A stretch of DNA of 64,000 nt. Source: Clavelina lepadiformis. Taxonomy: Eukaryota; Chordata; Ascidiacea; Aplousobranchia; Clavelinidae. A program made the translations under genes and the position numbers. This document shows positions 34,988 to 47,927 of this stretch, piece after piece (within the stretch, counting starts at the first letter, position 1; every line of letters starts with the position of its first letter). The notes under the pieces were generated by a model. The model searched no databases and was not told where the DNA came from. It saw nothing but the letters and a program-made list of their open reading frames with translations. Location: the NCBI RefSeq assembly GCF_947623445.1, contig NC_135244.1:2728001-2792000 (forward strand), given 5' to 3'.

Positions 34988-37900
34988 ATGACAGAACATA
35001 CCAGTACTGAAAGCTCAAGTGGGAATACTACAAATTCAGTGGTTAAACTATCACCAATTGTAAAAGGTGAATCATTGCTTTGTTACGAATGCACCATATT
35101 CTGACGTTTTAATCATAATTTTTATAACATCATATTGATAGCCAAGCAATGGTGAAACAATGTTGGGATAAGCCACCGCGATAAGCAACAATAATTAATT
35201 GAACAGCTTGGTACTTTATTCAGATGCCCACACTGTCATCATCAACTACACCCAACCAACCAGCAAAAGCTCATCAGATAAAGATGGTGAGTAATTACTT
35301 CATTGATGACAACGACAGTTTGACGCGATGAAAAACTGAAAATCATAAAATGGTGTTAAAAAATTTTTTCATTTTATGTAACAAAATTTAGATTGTCGTG
35401 CAGAAAGTCAGTCTAACTTACAGTAATCCCAGATTAAACATCGACAAAACTACCTGAGCTGCTGGTGTCCGGTTCTGATTAGCAGTGCAGTAGATTACGT
35501 TGTTAACGATGAGTTAACTGGTTCATATCATCTTGTTATAAAAGTTTAACTAAAATTCATTTTGCCATCAATCAAACATGTGTGTTGTTTACCGGTTAGC
35601 CAACCTTTAACATTGGTGTTGTCTATACTAGGGATGCACAATACAGAATACCTGGCTATTCTAGAATATTCTAGAATACTTAATTTCGAATCCAGAATTT
35701 CGAATCTATTCTGAAATTACGCGGCAATTTTTTCTAGGCACTTTTTTCCAAATAATAACGAACAAAAAGCAAAAATATTTGTACATTATTTTGAATTGTA
35801 TTAGTATCACATGACAAACAGTATAACATATGCTACATCAAGCATCACACGATTCATATTAAAGCATAGAGCCGTGTAGTTCTTGCCACCTGCACTACCA
35901 ACAGTCTTAATACCATACTTTTCGGAGGTAACACATCGAATCATAGAATTAATCAAGAAGCTTCTTGTTGCAATGTAGGATATTCAGTGCTTGTAAGTGA
36001 CTTTCGGTAATTCTTTTTTTTAAGTTCCAATACTCCAACACGTCTGTTTTATTGGAGTTATCTTTTAGGTAGGCTGAAACAATAGTGTCAATGTCAGCTC
36101 CCTCATCATCTGCATCTTCTTGGTTGCTTTGTTGCACCTCCATTCCTAAATTAAACTAATTTTCCATCAGGGAAACAGAACTGGTGGTGCTGTCGCCAAC
36201 AGGAATGGGATTACGGGGTGGTGCTACCACTGCTATGGTTGTGTCAGAAATCATTTCTGATTTTAAATGCAGGCGAACCCTTGTAGCATGATGCGGTTTA
36301 AAATACTTTTCTTTGTATGCTGGGGGAAGCCATGTTGCCATATCAAATAAAGATGGAAATGGAACATCATCAGATGCAACAGCAAATTCAAATCCTCATT
36401 CTATATCAGATTTAATCTTTTGTCTAAATGCAGAAATATGCACACTAGCACTGCTTGTAGAGAAGGAGCTTGAGTAGTTACTCAACAGCCCTTTAATTAA
36501 TGGTATAATGGCTGCAGTTGTCACATATTTATCTCCTTCAATAAAGTCACTGGCCACCTTTAGAGGTAACAATTCTTCCACGAGTCCTTGGACTGTTGTA
36601 ATTTCTACTGGTGTTGTTCCTACTTTCTACTGTTGTTATTTGTGCTTGCAGAGAGACTGCCTTCAATTCCGCTGATATTTAAGAACACATGCTTTTTCTT
36701 CAAGTGCTTCAACAATCAACAGACTGCCAGTACTGTTGCAATATGATAAAATTGCCTTGCAATGGCGACAAACCACGCTATTCTTTTCATCTGGCTTACA
36801 AAAATGTTCCCACACGCTGGAACTTTTTTTTCGCCCACGACCAGTCGACATGACGCAGTGATAATTAATAGATTACCTTGTTCCTCTACACTTACTGCTT
36901 ACTTGTTTACGAATCTCAAGCGCGTGGTTGGTGAGTGAATCAATGCGCGCGCAACTGCACTGCACAGCACACGTAATGAATCATTCGCCCGCACACACAT
37001 GCAGCGCGTTGGCGTTTTTCGTTACGGATGATTAAACTAAAATCTAGACAGGACAAATTATTTACTCGTACTGGAACGCACTGCGTGTCTGCCGTTCTGA
37101 TAACTGCGTGAACCCTATGAAGGAAGACAATAGGCGCTTCGAACAAACAGTCTATGAAGAAAAAAGGCGGCGCGCAAGACGGAAAATATCAACTTTACAT
37201 TTGTTTAACATCGCACACTGTTCATTTAATTTTAACAGATTTTATTTCGAATCCGCAAATAAGATTCGAATACATTGAGATTCGAATCTCTAAGATTCGA
37301 TATTCTATATTGTGCATCCCTAGTCTATACTATATGCAATAACTCAGCCATTAATGCACAACATCGCATACAGCATCTAGTTTTTCAACATCAGTAAAAT
37401 ACACTTTACATTTTTTTCGTGTAATTTAGCTGTCTCAGTTTGATCTTTTGTGCAAATTGTAATCATATCTAAGTGTTGATGTTTTGTTGTAGAGCTGGAT
37501 GCCATTAGAAAAATTATGGAAGTGCAAAAGGGTTTTCTGGAAAAAGAAGAAATAACACATCCTCAAGATGTCAGTTATCAAGAAACTCCTGTTTATCCGG
37601 CAATCTTTGATGTTTCCTTTTATGACAGAAACACAATTCTAGCTGATGAAAAATATGGAACGATACATTTCAATGATCTTTACAAAAACAAGGTTAAAAG
37701 GGAAGTTTGTTTGCAAGATCTGGTAAAGCAAGAAGGCAAATTTATCAGCATCATTGGCAGGGCTGGTTGTGGTAAAACATTTGTTAGCAAAAGACTGGCA
37801 AAATCATTTTCTTGGCCTCAACGAGTTTGTCTTTATTTAAGCTTTTTGGATATCAATTACGAACAGCCATTAGCAATGAGACAGTTTTTACTAGAAAACA

Positions 37901-40900
37901 TGTTTCCAGGACTTAGTGAGAAAGTGTACGCGGACTGCTTTTCCTGGATGCAGAAGAACGACGAGAAGCTTGTGTTGATCTTGGATGGATTGGACAAAGC
38001 ACAGTTTACTTTACTTAAAGATTTGGCGAAAATAAACTACAATGTTTGTGTCCACATCAAGCATTTGATTTTCAATCTTTGCTGTAAACACTTATTTCCC
38101 AACTCTCTCCTGGTAATTACATCCAGACCACACAGAATTCTATATCTTCCTGAACAGGCAAGGCCACGGGTGACTTATGCACTGGGCGATCTTAGTGTTC
38201 CGGACACAAAAAAGCTGTTCTGCGCCATTGCTGGTGAAGCTCTTTGGAAGAAAATTGAGAGCAATTCATGCCAGATGATTGCCATGTGCCGAAACCCCTT
38301 GATGCTGCAAATGATCGTATCCAGCTTCATTAATCTACCGGAAGACATTTGTTATGCATCCACCCTCACAAGGCTGTTGTCAACAGTCATGAAAAACCTA
38401 ACAGGCTGTCACTACCTCAATTACCCAGGAAGCTTAGGAGAGTTGGTTCCGAAGCTGCGTGACCTTGCATTTAATGCAACTAAGGAAGGAAAAGTGGTCC
38501 TATCTGTTCAGCAGCTAAGAAATGCAGATGTTGATTCAACCTGCATCCACGATATCATTTTGCAACTCCATAAGTGCTCTCTCATCAGTCTCTTTGAAGG
38601 CGGCACAAAGTTCTACTTTTGTCAACAGTTATTCCAGGAACATTTCACAGCATCTTATATTGTTTATGAAATGAAAGTTGAGGATTTTCAAGTCTTCGTG
38701 GAAGAGTCACTGTTTGAAGACAGGTTGATATTTGTTCGAAGATTTGTCTTTGGCATTTTGCTTGATCTGGAGAGAAAAGCTGTTTCAGGTAGTTTTGTTT
38801 TGGTTATGACACACCATTGCTATTATAATATCACTTCAAAGTTTTTATCACTGCAAACGAATCAGAATATTCAACACTTTGCTTTTTGTGTTTAAGTTTA
38901 TTGTGTTTTTAACTTCTTAAATTATCTTTTTTGCTTTTTAGGTATTTTTGCGCATCAGTTTTTGTTTTAATTTCTTGCGTCTGTGACATCATAAGAAGTC
39001 GTCCACTACTCTTTGTCATTGTTAAAGCCACATTCTACTATTATGCCATGACAGTCTTAATTGCTGAATACGTCAATGTGTTTTATAAATCTTGTTTCCT
39101 TTGGCACACATACATTCTGCTGTGTGTTCAGTGAAGTATGCTCGTGCACTGTGCTCTTTGCACAGTTAAAGCAGTGGGATGATTCATTGCACTGCTTACT
39201 GTTTAGTGTTCTTTGGGGGACTTTTGTGTTGGTCTGAAATTTTGCAATCGCTTGAAGTTTAGTTGCCATAACCATAAAAAGTACAATGAATGCATGAGCT
39301 GGTGTCAAAGTCTATACAAATTATGCTTTTTATTGCATTAAAGTGGAAAGTTGGTACTTTTGTGTCTGGTTTTTCAATCAATTACTTGTTTGGATATTTG
39401 TTTCTTATTCAGTTGTGATCATATGCGCTCTGCATACAGTGGTGTACTAATATCGTTTCGAAACATCATTTTCTCTGCTTTCAAATCTATCGTTTTTCCA
39501 TATTCTTTGTTTTTTTTCCATAAAAATAGTTTACAAAAATTATCTTATTATCACATTAAATTGATCAGGTGTATTGTAGGCTACTTACGCAGCAAATGTT
39601 TATTTCAATTTATTTTCAGGTCTTCAGATGAAAAGGGAAATTTTAAAGAAAAACCTTAATCAGCAGCTAAAACTCACTTCAGAAGAGCTCATGAAAGCCT
39701 CCCTAGGTAAGTTATGAGTAGGGCCCGCAAAAGTCAATAAAGTCAAAAATTTTTAAGGACCTCGTCTGACCACGAATCAAAGAATAAAGCTGTTTTCAGC
39801 ACCTAGGGGATTGTTTCTAAGAAGTTTATAGGTCAAAATAAAGTCAAAATTTACAATAAAGTCAAAATTTTCAATGAAGTCAAAATTTGTCAAAATATGG
39901 CTTTTTACAAAGTTTTTGTGTTTCTTGAGAGTAATTCTTGTAAAAATCCTCGTGGAAGCATTGTAAATCAGAAACTGCGACACAATTAAACCATATTAAC
40001 CCATAAAAGCAGGAAATAAGTCACAATGCCCACTTGGATCAGCAGTAACTTTTATCGCAAATTGTCCATTGTTTATTCATTGTTACGTATTTAAATAATT
40101 CTTATAAAACACTTCCTCTTCATAAACGTGGTATTTTCGAAGATCAACAGTTTGGATTTTAGGAATAGCCTACTGACATTCTGTAATACAAAAATGCCCA
40201 AGCAAGCTAAATCGTCTTCAGCAAAAGTTAGACAGATTTGTCGAGATTTTTCTGATGAATTTAATGCAACTCCCGGGGGTGATTTAAGGTGCAATTTTTG
40301 CGAGGTTATAATGAAGTGCGATAAAAAGTATTTTGTTGAAAGCCACAGGAAAAGTAAACGCCATCAAGCTGGATTGGAGCAACAACAAGCATTCCCTGTT
40401 TAATTTGCTGTTTATTAGAATTTACCATGCGGAGAAAATCGAGGCAAAGTGCCCTTTTCACAAGGACAAAATAACACAAGCTACCTAAATCTATCGCCAA
40501 AAAACACGACGCACTTTTTATAATCCATAAAACACCTTGACTTTTCGACAAAATATTACGTTTGGGTCTGAAATCGACAAAATATTATGTTTGGGTAACT
40601 GGAGGAAGAACTGTGGCCTCTACAAATAAGCAATTTCGTTAGGTCAAAATAAAGTCAAAATTTGACAAAAATAAAGTCAAAAAAAATTTTTTTTAGGTCA
40701 AAATAAAAATGGCCCTAGTTATTGAGTCTTTTACTGAGACGAGTGACAATGGCTGTGTTGGAAATAAAATAACAGTATTAGGAATAAGTGACCAGCGGTT
40801 TTGTTTGTGTAATTCAAAGATGATCAAATATGCGTCTAACTTTGTGGATGTAGCACACAAGTTCTGAATCATTTTTGGATGACAAGCAAATAGGTTTAAA

Positions 40901-41862
40901 CCTGTCCAACAATGTGTTATGAGGTCCGCGTGTTTCTATATTGAAAGCGAACAATGAGCGCAGCTCGTTGGCCTATTGGGATTTAGGCAACTTACATTTT
41001 TGTGAATATAATTTAGTTAGCTAGTATTCCAATTGGCCTTAGATAGTGGTTTTGCTTAAATTTTATTTAAATTTTTCTGTTTTTTACAACAAAATAATCT
41101 ACAGCAGCTGCTGTATAACTGCCGGTATTATGTTCTACAGAATCAGATTATAATGCACTCGCATGCAAACTACTCGACTTGTACGCCGGCATTGCAGAAG
41201 GAAAAGATTCTTCCATTGCAACTAAAGCAGCAGAATATTTTCCGACAAGGCTTTATTTACCGCCGTCGATGAATTCAAACCTAGTCCGAGGATTCTGTCT
41301 CGTACTGAAAAATGTCATAAAGCAATTGGAACGGCTCAATATGTCATTCTGTCACTTGGACGCGAATTCATTTCACGAAATAGCTTCGGTCATTAAAGAT
41401 ATGAAACCAAGACAAGTAAGATAATATTTACATCTATTAATTATTACCTTTTGTTGTCTGTGTACATGTTGTAACTATACTATTTGTGAAATTCAAAGTG
41501 ATACTTAAACAATATAAGGTTAAATATAATTATAAGCTTACTCGTATTTATTTTTCGGTTTTATTAAGTGGTTAACAAAATATTATTGAACCAAGTTAAA
41601 ATTCATGCAACTGTAGATTGGAGTGATTAGTTGCAGTGATAGCAATCTGCAACCATCAAACATTGATGACATAATTGGATTGCTGGGAGTGGCGCGAGAT
41701 AAGCTGTGGATGGCCATGTGCTTCACTGATAGTCGTGGAAGATTGCGAAATTCAAATCAAGTTGAACGAGACAGAATTCAAGAAGCTCTTAATGAGATTC
41801 AAACCGAGTTGGTTGTCTACATTGAAGGCGACATCACACTTCGCTCACACCAGATAGAGTGA
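34988..41862 (+). CDS. NLR-like protein with NACHT ATPase and short LRR region
   Basis: This is likely a cytosolic pattern-recognition receptor of the NOD-like family. The exons I join are 34988-35066, 35224-35286, 37493-38788, 39620-39706, 41141-41415 and 41617-41862 (TGA). Junctions are phase 1, 1, 1, 1 and 0 with GT-AG ends, giving about 681 residues. The NACHT domain fills the long exon: Walker A GRAGCGKT (about residue 135), Walker B LVLILDGLD (about 207), the sensor-like LLVITSRP, and the winged-helix CRNPLML. The 41141 exon has a leucine-rich repeat (LERLNMSFCHLDANSFHEIASVI) and the last exon a partial one (ISCSDSNLQPSNIDDIIGLL). The first exon begins at an acceptor at 34946 and is open upstream of the ATG, so the start is tentative. 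No CARD, PYD or death domain was found. The repeat region is short for the family. Two hAT-type elements lie in its introns. Confidence 0.78.
35629..37322 (-). mobile_element. hAT transposon with broken transposase, in NLR intron
   Basis: The terminal inverted repeats begin TAGGGATGCACAATA and match at 21 of 22 positions. The 8-bp GTCTATAC flanks both ends (35621-35628, 37323-37330). On the minus strand are parts of a hAT transposase: a BED zinc finger (SSVWEHFCKPDE...VCRHC, 36663-36851), a middle piece with LPLKVASDFIEGDKYVTTA (36396-36581), a piece with WLPPAYKEKYF (about 36156-36341), and a piece resembling the C-terminal dimerisation region (IVSAYLKDNSNKTDVLEYW, 35949-36143). Stops separate the pieces. 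In the BED finger the KHLKKKH histidine part is in a different frame from the cysteines. Most of the catalytic core is absent. The element sits between the second exon and the NACHT exon of the NLR gene. Confidence 0.92.
39719..40717. mobile_element. Second hAT-type element in NLR intron, with zinc-finger fragment
   Basis: The element starts TAGGGCC and ends GGCCCTA (7-bp inverted ends). It is flanked by GTTATGAG (39711-39718) and GTTATTGAG (40718-40726), an 8-bp duplication with one added base. Both subterminal regions carry direct repeats built on AAAGTCAAAATTT. Inside, 40195-40403 (+) encodes MPKQAKSSSAKVRQICRDF, then a zinc-finger-like CNFCEVIMKCDKKYFVESHRKSKRH. This resembles the N-terminal finger of hAT-derived CGGBP1-like proteins, and a stop follows shortly after. 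It is a truncated, non-autonomous copy. Confidence 0.68.
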
Positions 41863-41868
41863 CGTCAG

Positions 41869-41874
41869 AATAAA
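41869..41874 (+). terminator. Poly(A) signal of the NLR-like gene
   Basis: AATAAA starts seven bases after the TGA of the last exon, which gives a very short 3' UTR if used. Confidence 0.5.
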
Positions 41875-42573
41875 GAGTTTTGTTTCGTTTCATGGTTTTG
41901 TTTGGAAATTCCAGTGAAACCGATTAAAGGTGAACTTAATTCATTTCCAATCTATTTTCTGAATGTGGATAAAAATACGCTGATTCCGAAAATAACAACG
42001 AAATTTCTCTCTTTTCGTTCACGAGTTATTGGTTTAACCGTTTTCAACAAACTGTGCGAGAAGCGGATGTGACGTCACCAGGGTTGTTGGTGATCGAGCA
42101 TGGTACTACGTCCAAATTAGCATTGTTGTTTATTCAAACTATATGATTAAAGTGATAATGATTTTGAGTCACCCAAATATCCAATATTTTCGAAAGCGCT
42201 ATTTTTTTCTGGTAAAATAATAGCAGCCAAAATAACCTTTGCTTTTATTGTAAAACACTAATGGAAGAAAAAACTGCATTCTCCAATCCAATGGGCGTCA
42301 CAAAACAACGAAATCAAAAATCACATCATGCATAAAATTCTTTCTCTTAAGCGTTTCTTGATGTGTTGTTTTTAATCATTTTAGGACGGTCACCAATCGG
42401 TAAAAGAAGTTATTAGGTACATGAAAGTCTATCAACTAATCTTATCTTAACAAACAATGCAACACACAATTTTGGTGAAGCTGCAAGAACCTATACTATT
42501 TCTTATAAAGTTTTTGCCTGGCTTTAAAATGGTTCTTCACAAAAAAGTAGGTTATAGCGCACATCATACATGT

Positions 42574-43024
42574 CAGTGTTACAACGATTCAGGCCGGATT
42601 TTCTCATGACTTAACTGGACTCGAGTCAACCTAATCTAAATTACTTGGCTTGGTTGAACCAGAGTCCATAATGACTCAAGTTACGTAATTCTACAGTTGT
42701 GATGACAAAATATGGAACTTTTAGCAACAAAATAATTTTTTTTCTAAAAAATTACGTTTTTCTGAAAAAAATATCAGCCAGACTATTGGAGATAGCCATG
42801 ACATTATGACGTAATGACACGTAATGCTGATCGTTACCAACGTAACGCAAAGTGTATCGTCAGCAAAATTTTGAAATTTAATGCACTGACTTGACTTAAC
42901 ACGAGTCATAGTTTAAAGTGACTCAACTTGGCTTGAATCACAATTTAAATTGGCTTGGCTTGACTCAAGTCACAATTCACTTGACTTGGCTCGAGTCAGA
43001 AAAAATAGCTTGGTTACAACACTG
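42574..43024. mobile_element. Small hAT MITE rich in GACTCGAGTCA-type words
   Basis: The ends are CAGTGTTACAAC and, read inward from the right, CAGTGTTGTAAC. The flanks are ATACATGT (42566-42573) and ATACATGC (43025-43032), an 8-bp duplication with one mismatch. Both halves are packed with short words such as ACTCGAGTCA, TTGACTTGGCTCGAGTCA and TTGGCTTGACTCAAGTC, as in some hAT elements where such repeats may serve transposase binding. There is no coding capacity. Confidence 0.8.
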
Positions 43025-45085
43025 ATACATGCATGCAGTATCATAACATTAGGCTATTAACGTTATAAGCAAGTGGGCCCCTAACAAAAAACATCAGTAC
43101 TAGCACGATGGCGGTGTTTTGATTTTACAATTCACAAACAACAATCTTTATTCCTGAGATGAGCTGAGCTCCAACAATTCCCGTTCAGTAGGTTTTATTT
43201 TGATGTAGGCCTACATTTGGATTCTGCTAAAGCTGCGATGTAATAATAGAGCGTGAATACTATAAAAACAAACAGTCCATTGGATGCAAATTAGAGCCAG
43301 TTATGAAGTGGTTTGATTCGAAACTACAGTACATTGAAAGTCGTCTTTGGGAACAACGACCAGATAGCTTGCATGATGCGAACTCTTGCACGGGTTTCCA
43401 CCGAAAAATTCGCGACCATTGGCTGCATGATCGTAAAATCTATCCTCCTGTGAAAACGTATATTACTTTTTAAAAAGCTTTTCGTATACAGTGATACGTG
43501 TATTTGAATCAAGTTGTTTTTGTACGCAACAAAGTTGTGACGTAACAATAAATGTACACCAGCTGCACTGTAGACTAAAGTGAAATATATCACGGAACAT
43601 TTTGTTTACCTTGCATTATCAGAAAAATCATAGTCAACGTCATCATAACTTTTGCTCATGGAACCAATCAAGTTCTCGGTCCTTCTTTATGGTTCTCGGT
43701 CCTTCTTTATCTTTATAAAGGAGAAGGTTGAGCCTCTTTAGTGACAACGTCAGCGTGTACAGCGAGCGCGACGCGGAAGATATCTAAATGCATTTTTAGG
43801 TTCAAAGTGAAGACAATTTTCATACATTTGTATAGCCTACAGTCAAATTCTCTATAAGTAGCTTTTAAAAAAGACAAAAACAGGAATGATGGAACAACTT
43901 TGCACCGTTTAGTTTTCCGGTACTGCAAATGAAAAAGCATGAAGCGACATGAGAAAAATAACTTTCGTGGAAAGCTTTCATTATTTGTTATAGGATGTTT
44001 TTTCAAGTAATAAATAAAATTTTGAGTTGTTAGACCAACTCCGAAACAATTTTTCTAAATAATTGACTACAAACTCAGTTCAGATATAAGCCTAACCAGT
44101 TCGTTATTTTCTGTGGATGTCAAAACCTGTTTTGCGATTTCCAGTCAACATCACACAACAAAAGTAATGAAAAATCAACTTGCTACCCCGTTTGAAAATC
44201 CATTTCACAAATATTTGTCATTGCGGTTGTCTGAACATAGGTCTACTATGTTTAAACTATTATGTGAGCATTTACCGCAACTAAATTCATTCTAGAGTCG
44301 TTTATCAATGGTTGTTTATTGATGATGATGAAGTTTACTAAAGATGTTAATAAGCTGATCTAATGGTTTAACACATGCTATGGTGTTAAGGACAAGCTTC
44401 TTAAAGCGATTATTCCGTACCATAAAACTGCTCATTATTATACATTAATCTTTAGCTAATGAGATGGGTTCGACTACCTGCTTGCAGCATACGGTAGCCT
44501 AAAAATTTTAAATTTTTGACAAATTTCTGGACAGCTAAAACTACCAATAAAAAATAAAATTCGGAAAAGATCAAAAAATAGCTTGTCAAACGATATCCCG
44601 TTTATTAAATTGTTATTTATTTCTCCTTTTATTGCATCTTTAAAAATATTAGTTTTGTACCAATCTGTGCTGATCTTTTCCGCGTTCTTGAAAATCTTTA
44701 TAATGTTGTATAATAATGTGGAAACATGAACCACGTGACCACGATGCACATTCATGAAATAAATTGATCTATATTTTCTTTTCAAATCACCACAGCAAGT
44801 AGGTTGATATTTTTATCCGATTGAATCGATTGTTTTGTTCGTGTTACTTATTGCATTAGGGTAAAAGTATAACGTAATGTGGTTCAGTTTTACAAGCGCT
44901 GGAAATATTTTTTATGTTACTTGTTGCGGCTTAGGCTTTCATATGTTCACTTGTTTAAATTTTGGCTATTTTAAAAGAAAGAATAGAGGTGAAATTATAT
45001 TATTTGGCTTGTTTTAATTTATTTGACTTATTAACAAAGCTGTTAACTATTTAGCTTTGGCACCTTAATCTTTATGCTTATCGTG

Positions 45086-45136
45086 TTCAATTCTCAGTGG
45101 TGTTAGCATTGTAATGCCCTTGGGCTGTATTGGAAA
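45086..45136 (+). repeat. tRNA-derived SINE, partial copy 3
   Basis: The stretch from CGTGTTCAATTCTCAGTGG to ATTGTAATGCCCTTGGGC matches the B-box-containing part of copy 2. The downstream body is not recognisable, so only the middle of the element remains. Confidence 0.5.
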
Positions 45137-45698
45137 GTGTGGCAGCTATACCACATCCATTTAAAAATGTTAAAAAAATCATTGAAATTTAGTTTGGATG
45201 ATGTGCCACACAGTGTATTTTAATGAAGCACATGCAAATTGTCACATATTTACAGAAGATTGGTTAAAATGTTATAATGGTGACCATTGTAACAATAGTA
45301 ATGAAATTGTGTTAAACTAAGTGTCATTTTTTTCATACAGTCCCTGTTGCTGTTGGCAGGTTATGACTGGATTAGGTCAGAATTTGACAAGTTAAAAAAA
45401 TTGTTTGGCAAAACTGCACTCACTAACTCACACACCCCAAAAAATCCTAGTTAAACAGATACGTGTAAAATCACATTTAGTGTAAATCACACTTTGAAAA
45501 TGTACGGCACAGATATTGATCCACAGTTGAGGTTGAATGTTTCCAGCAACTTGGGTAAACTGATGCTTAAAATACGTGTTGATCATATTTTACTACATTA
45601 GTGATATAATGTGAAGTCATGCTTCACTCTGTATGCAATATGTCCAAGCTGTGTGATTTCATTTCCTGATGACATCATTTCTTTAAAATTTCCTCAGT

Positions 45699-47927
<2,229 letters not shown>

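Larger units (their letters stand above)
41875..45698. other. Intergenic with one hAT MITE, a tandem duplication and a SINE piece
   Basis: No gene is supported. It holds the 451-bp hAT element (42574-43024), a direct 20-bp duplication near 43671-43711 (GGTTCTCGGTCCTTCTTTAT words) and SINE copy 3 (about 45086-45136). The RPS2 promoter and any 5' UTR exon should be at the right end. Confidence 0.5.

Noticed and set aside
43671-43711. 20-bp tandem duplication read as a possible regulatory repeat
   Set aside because: Two copies only, no known binding motif, and a similar word near 48130 is too short to interpret.
44450-44490. GGGTTCGACTACC resembling a tRNA T-arm
   Set aside because: No A box or acceptor stem at the proper distance upstream.
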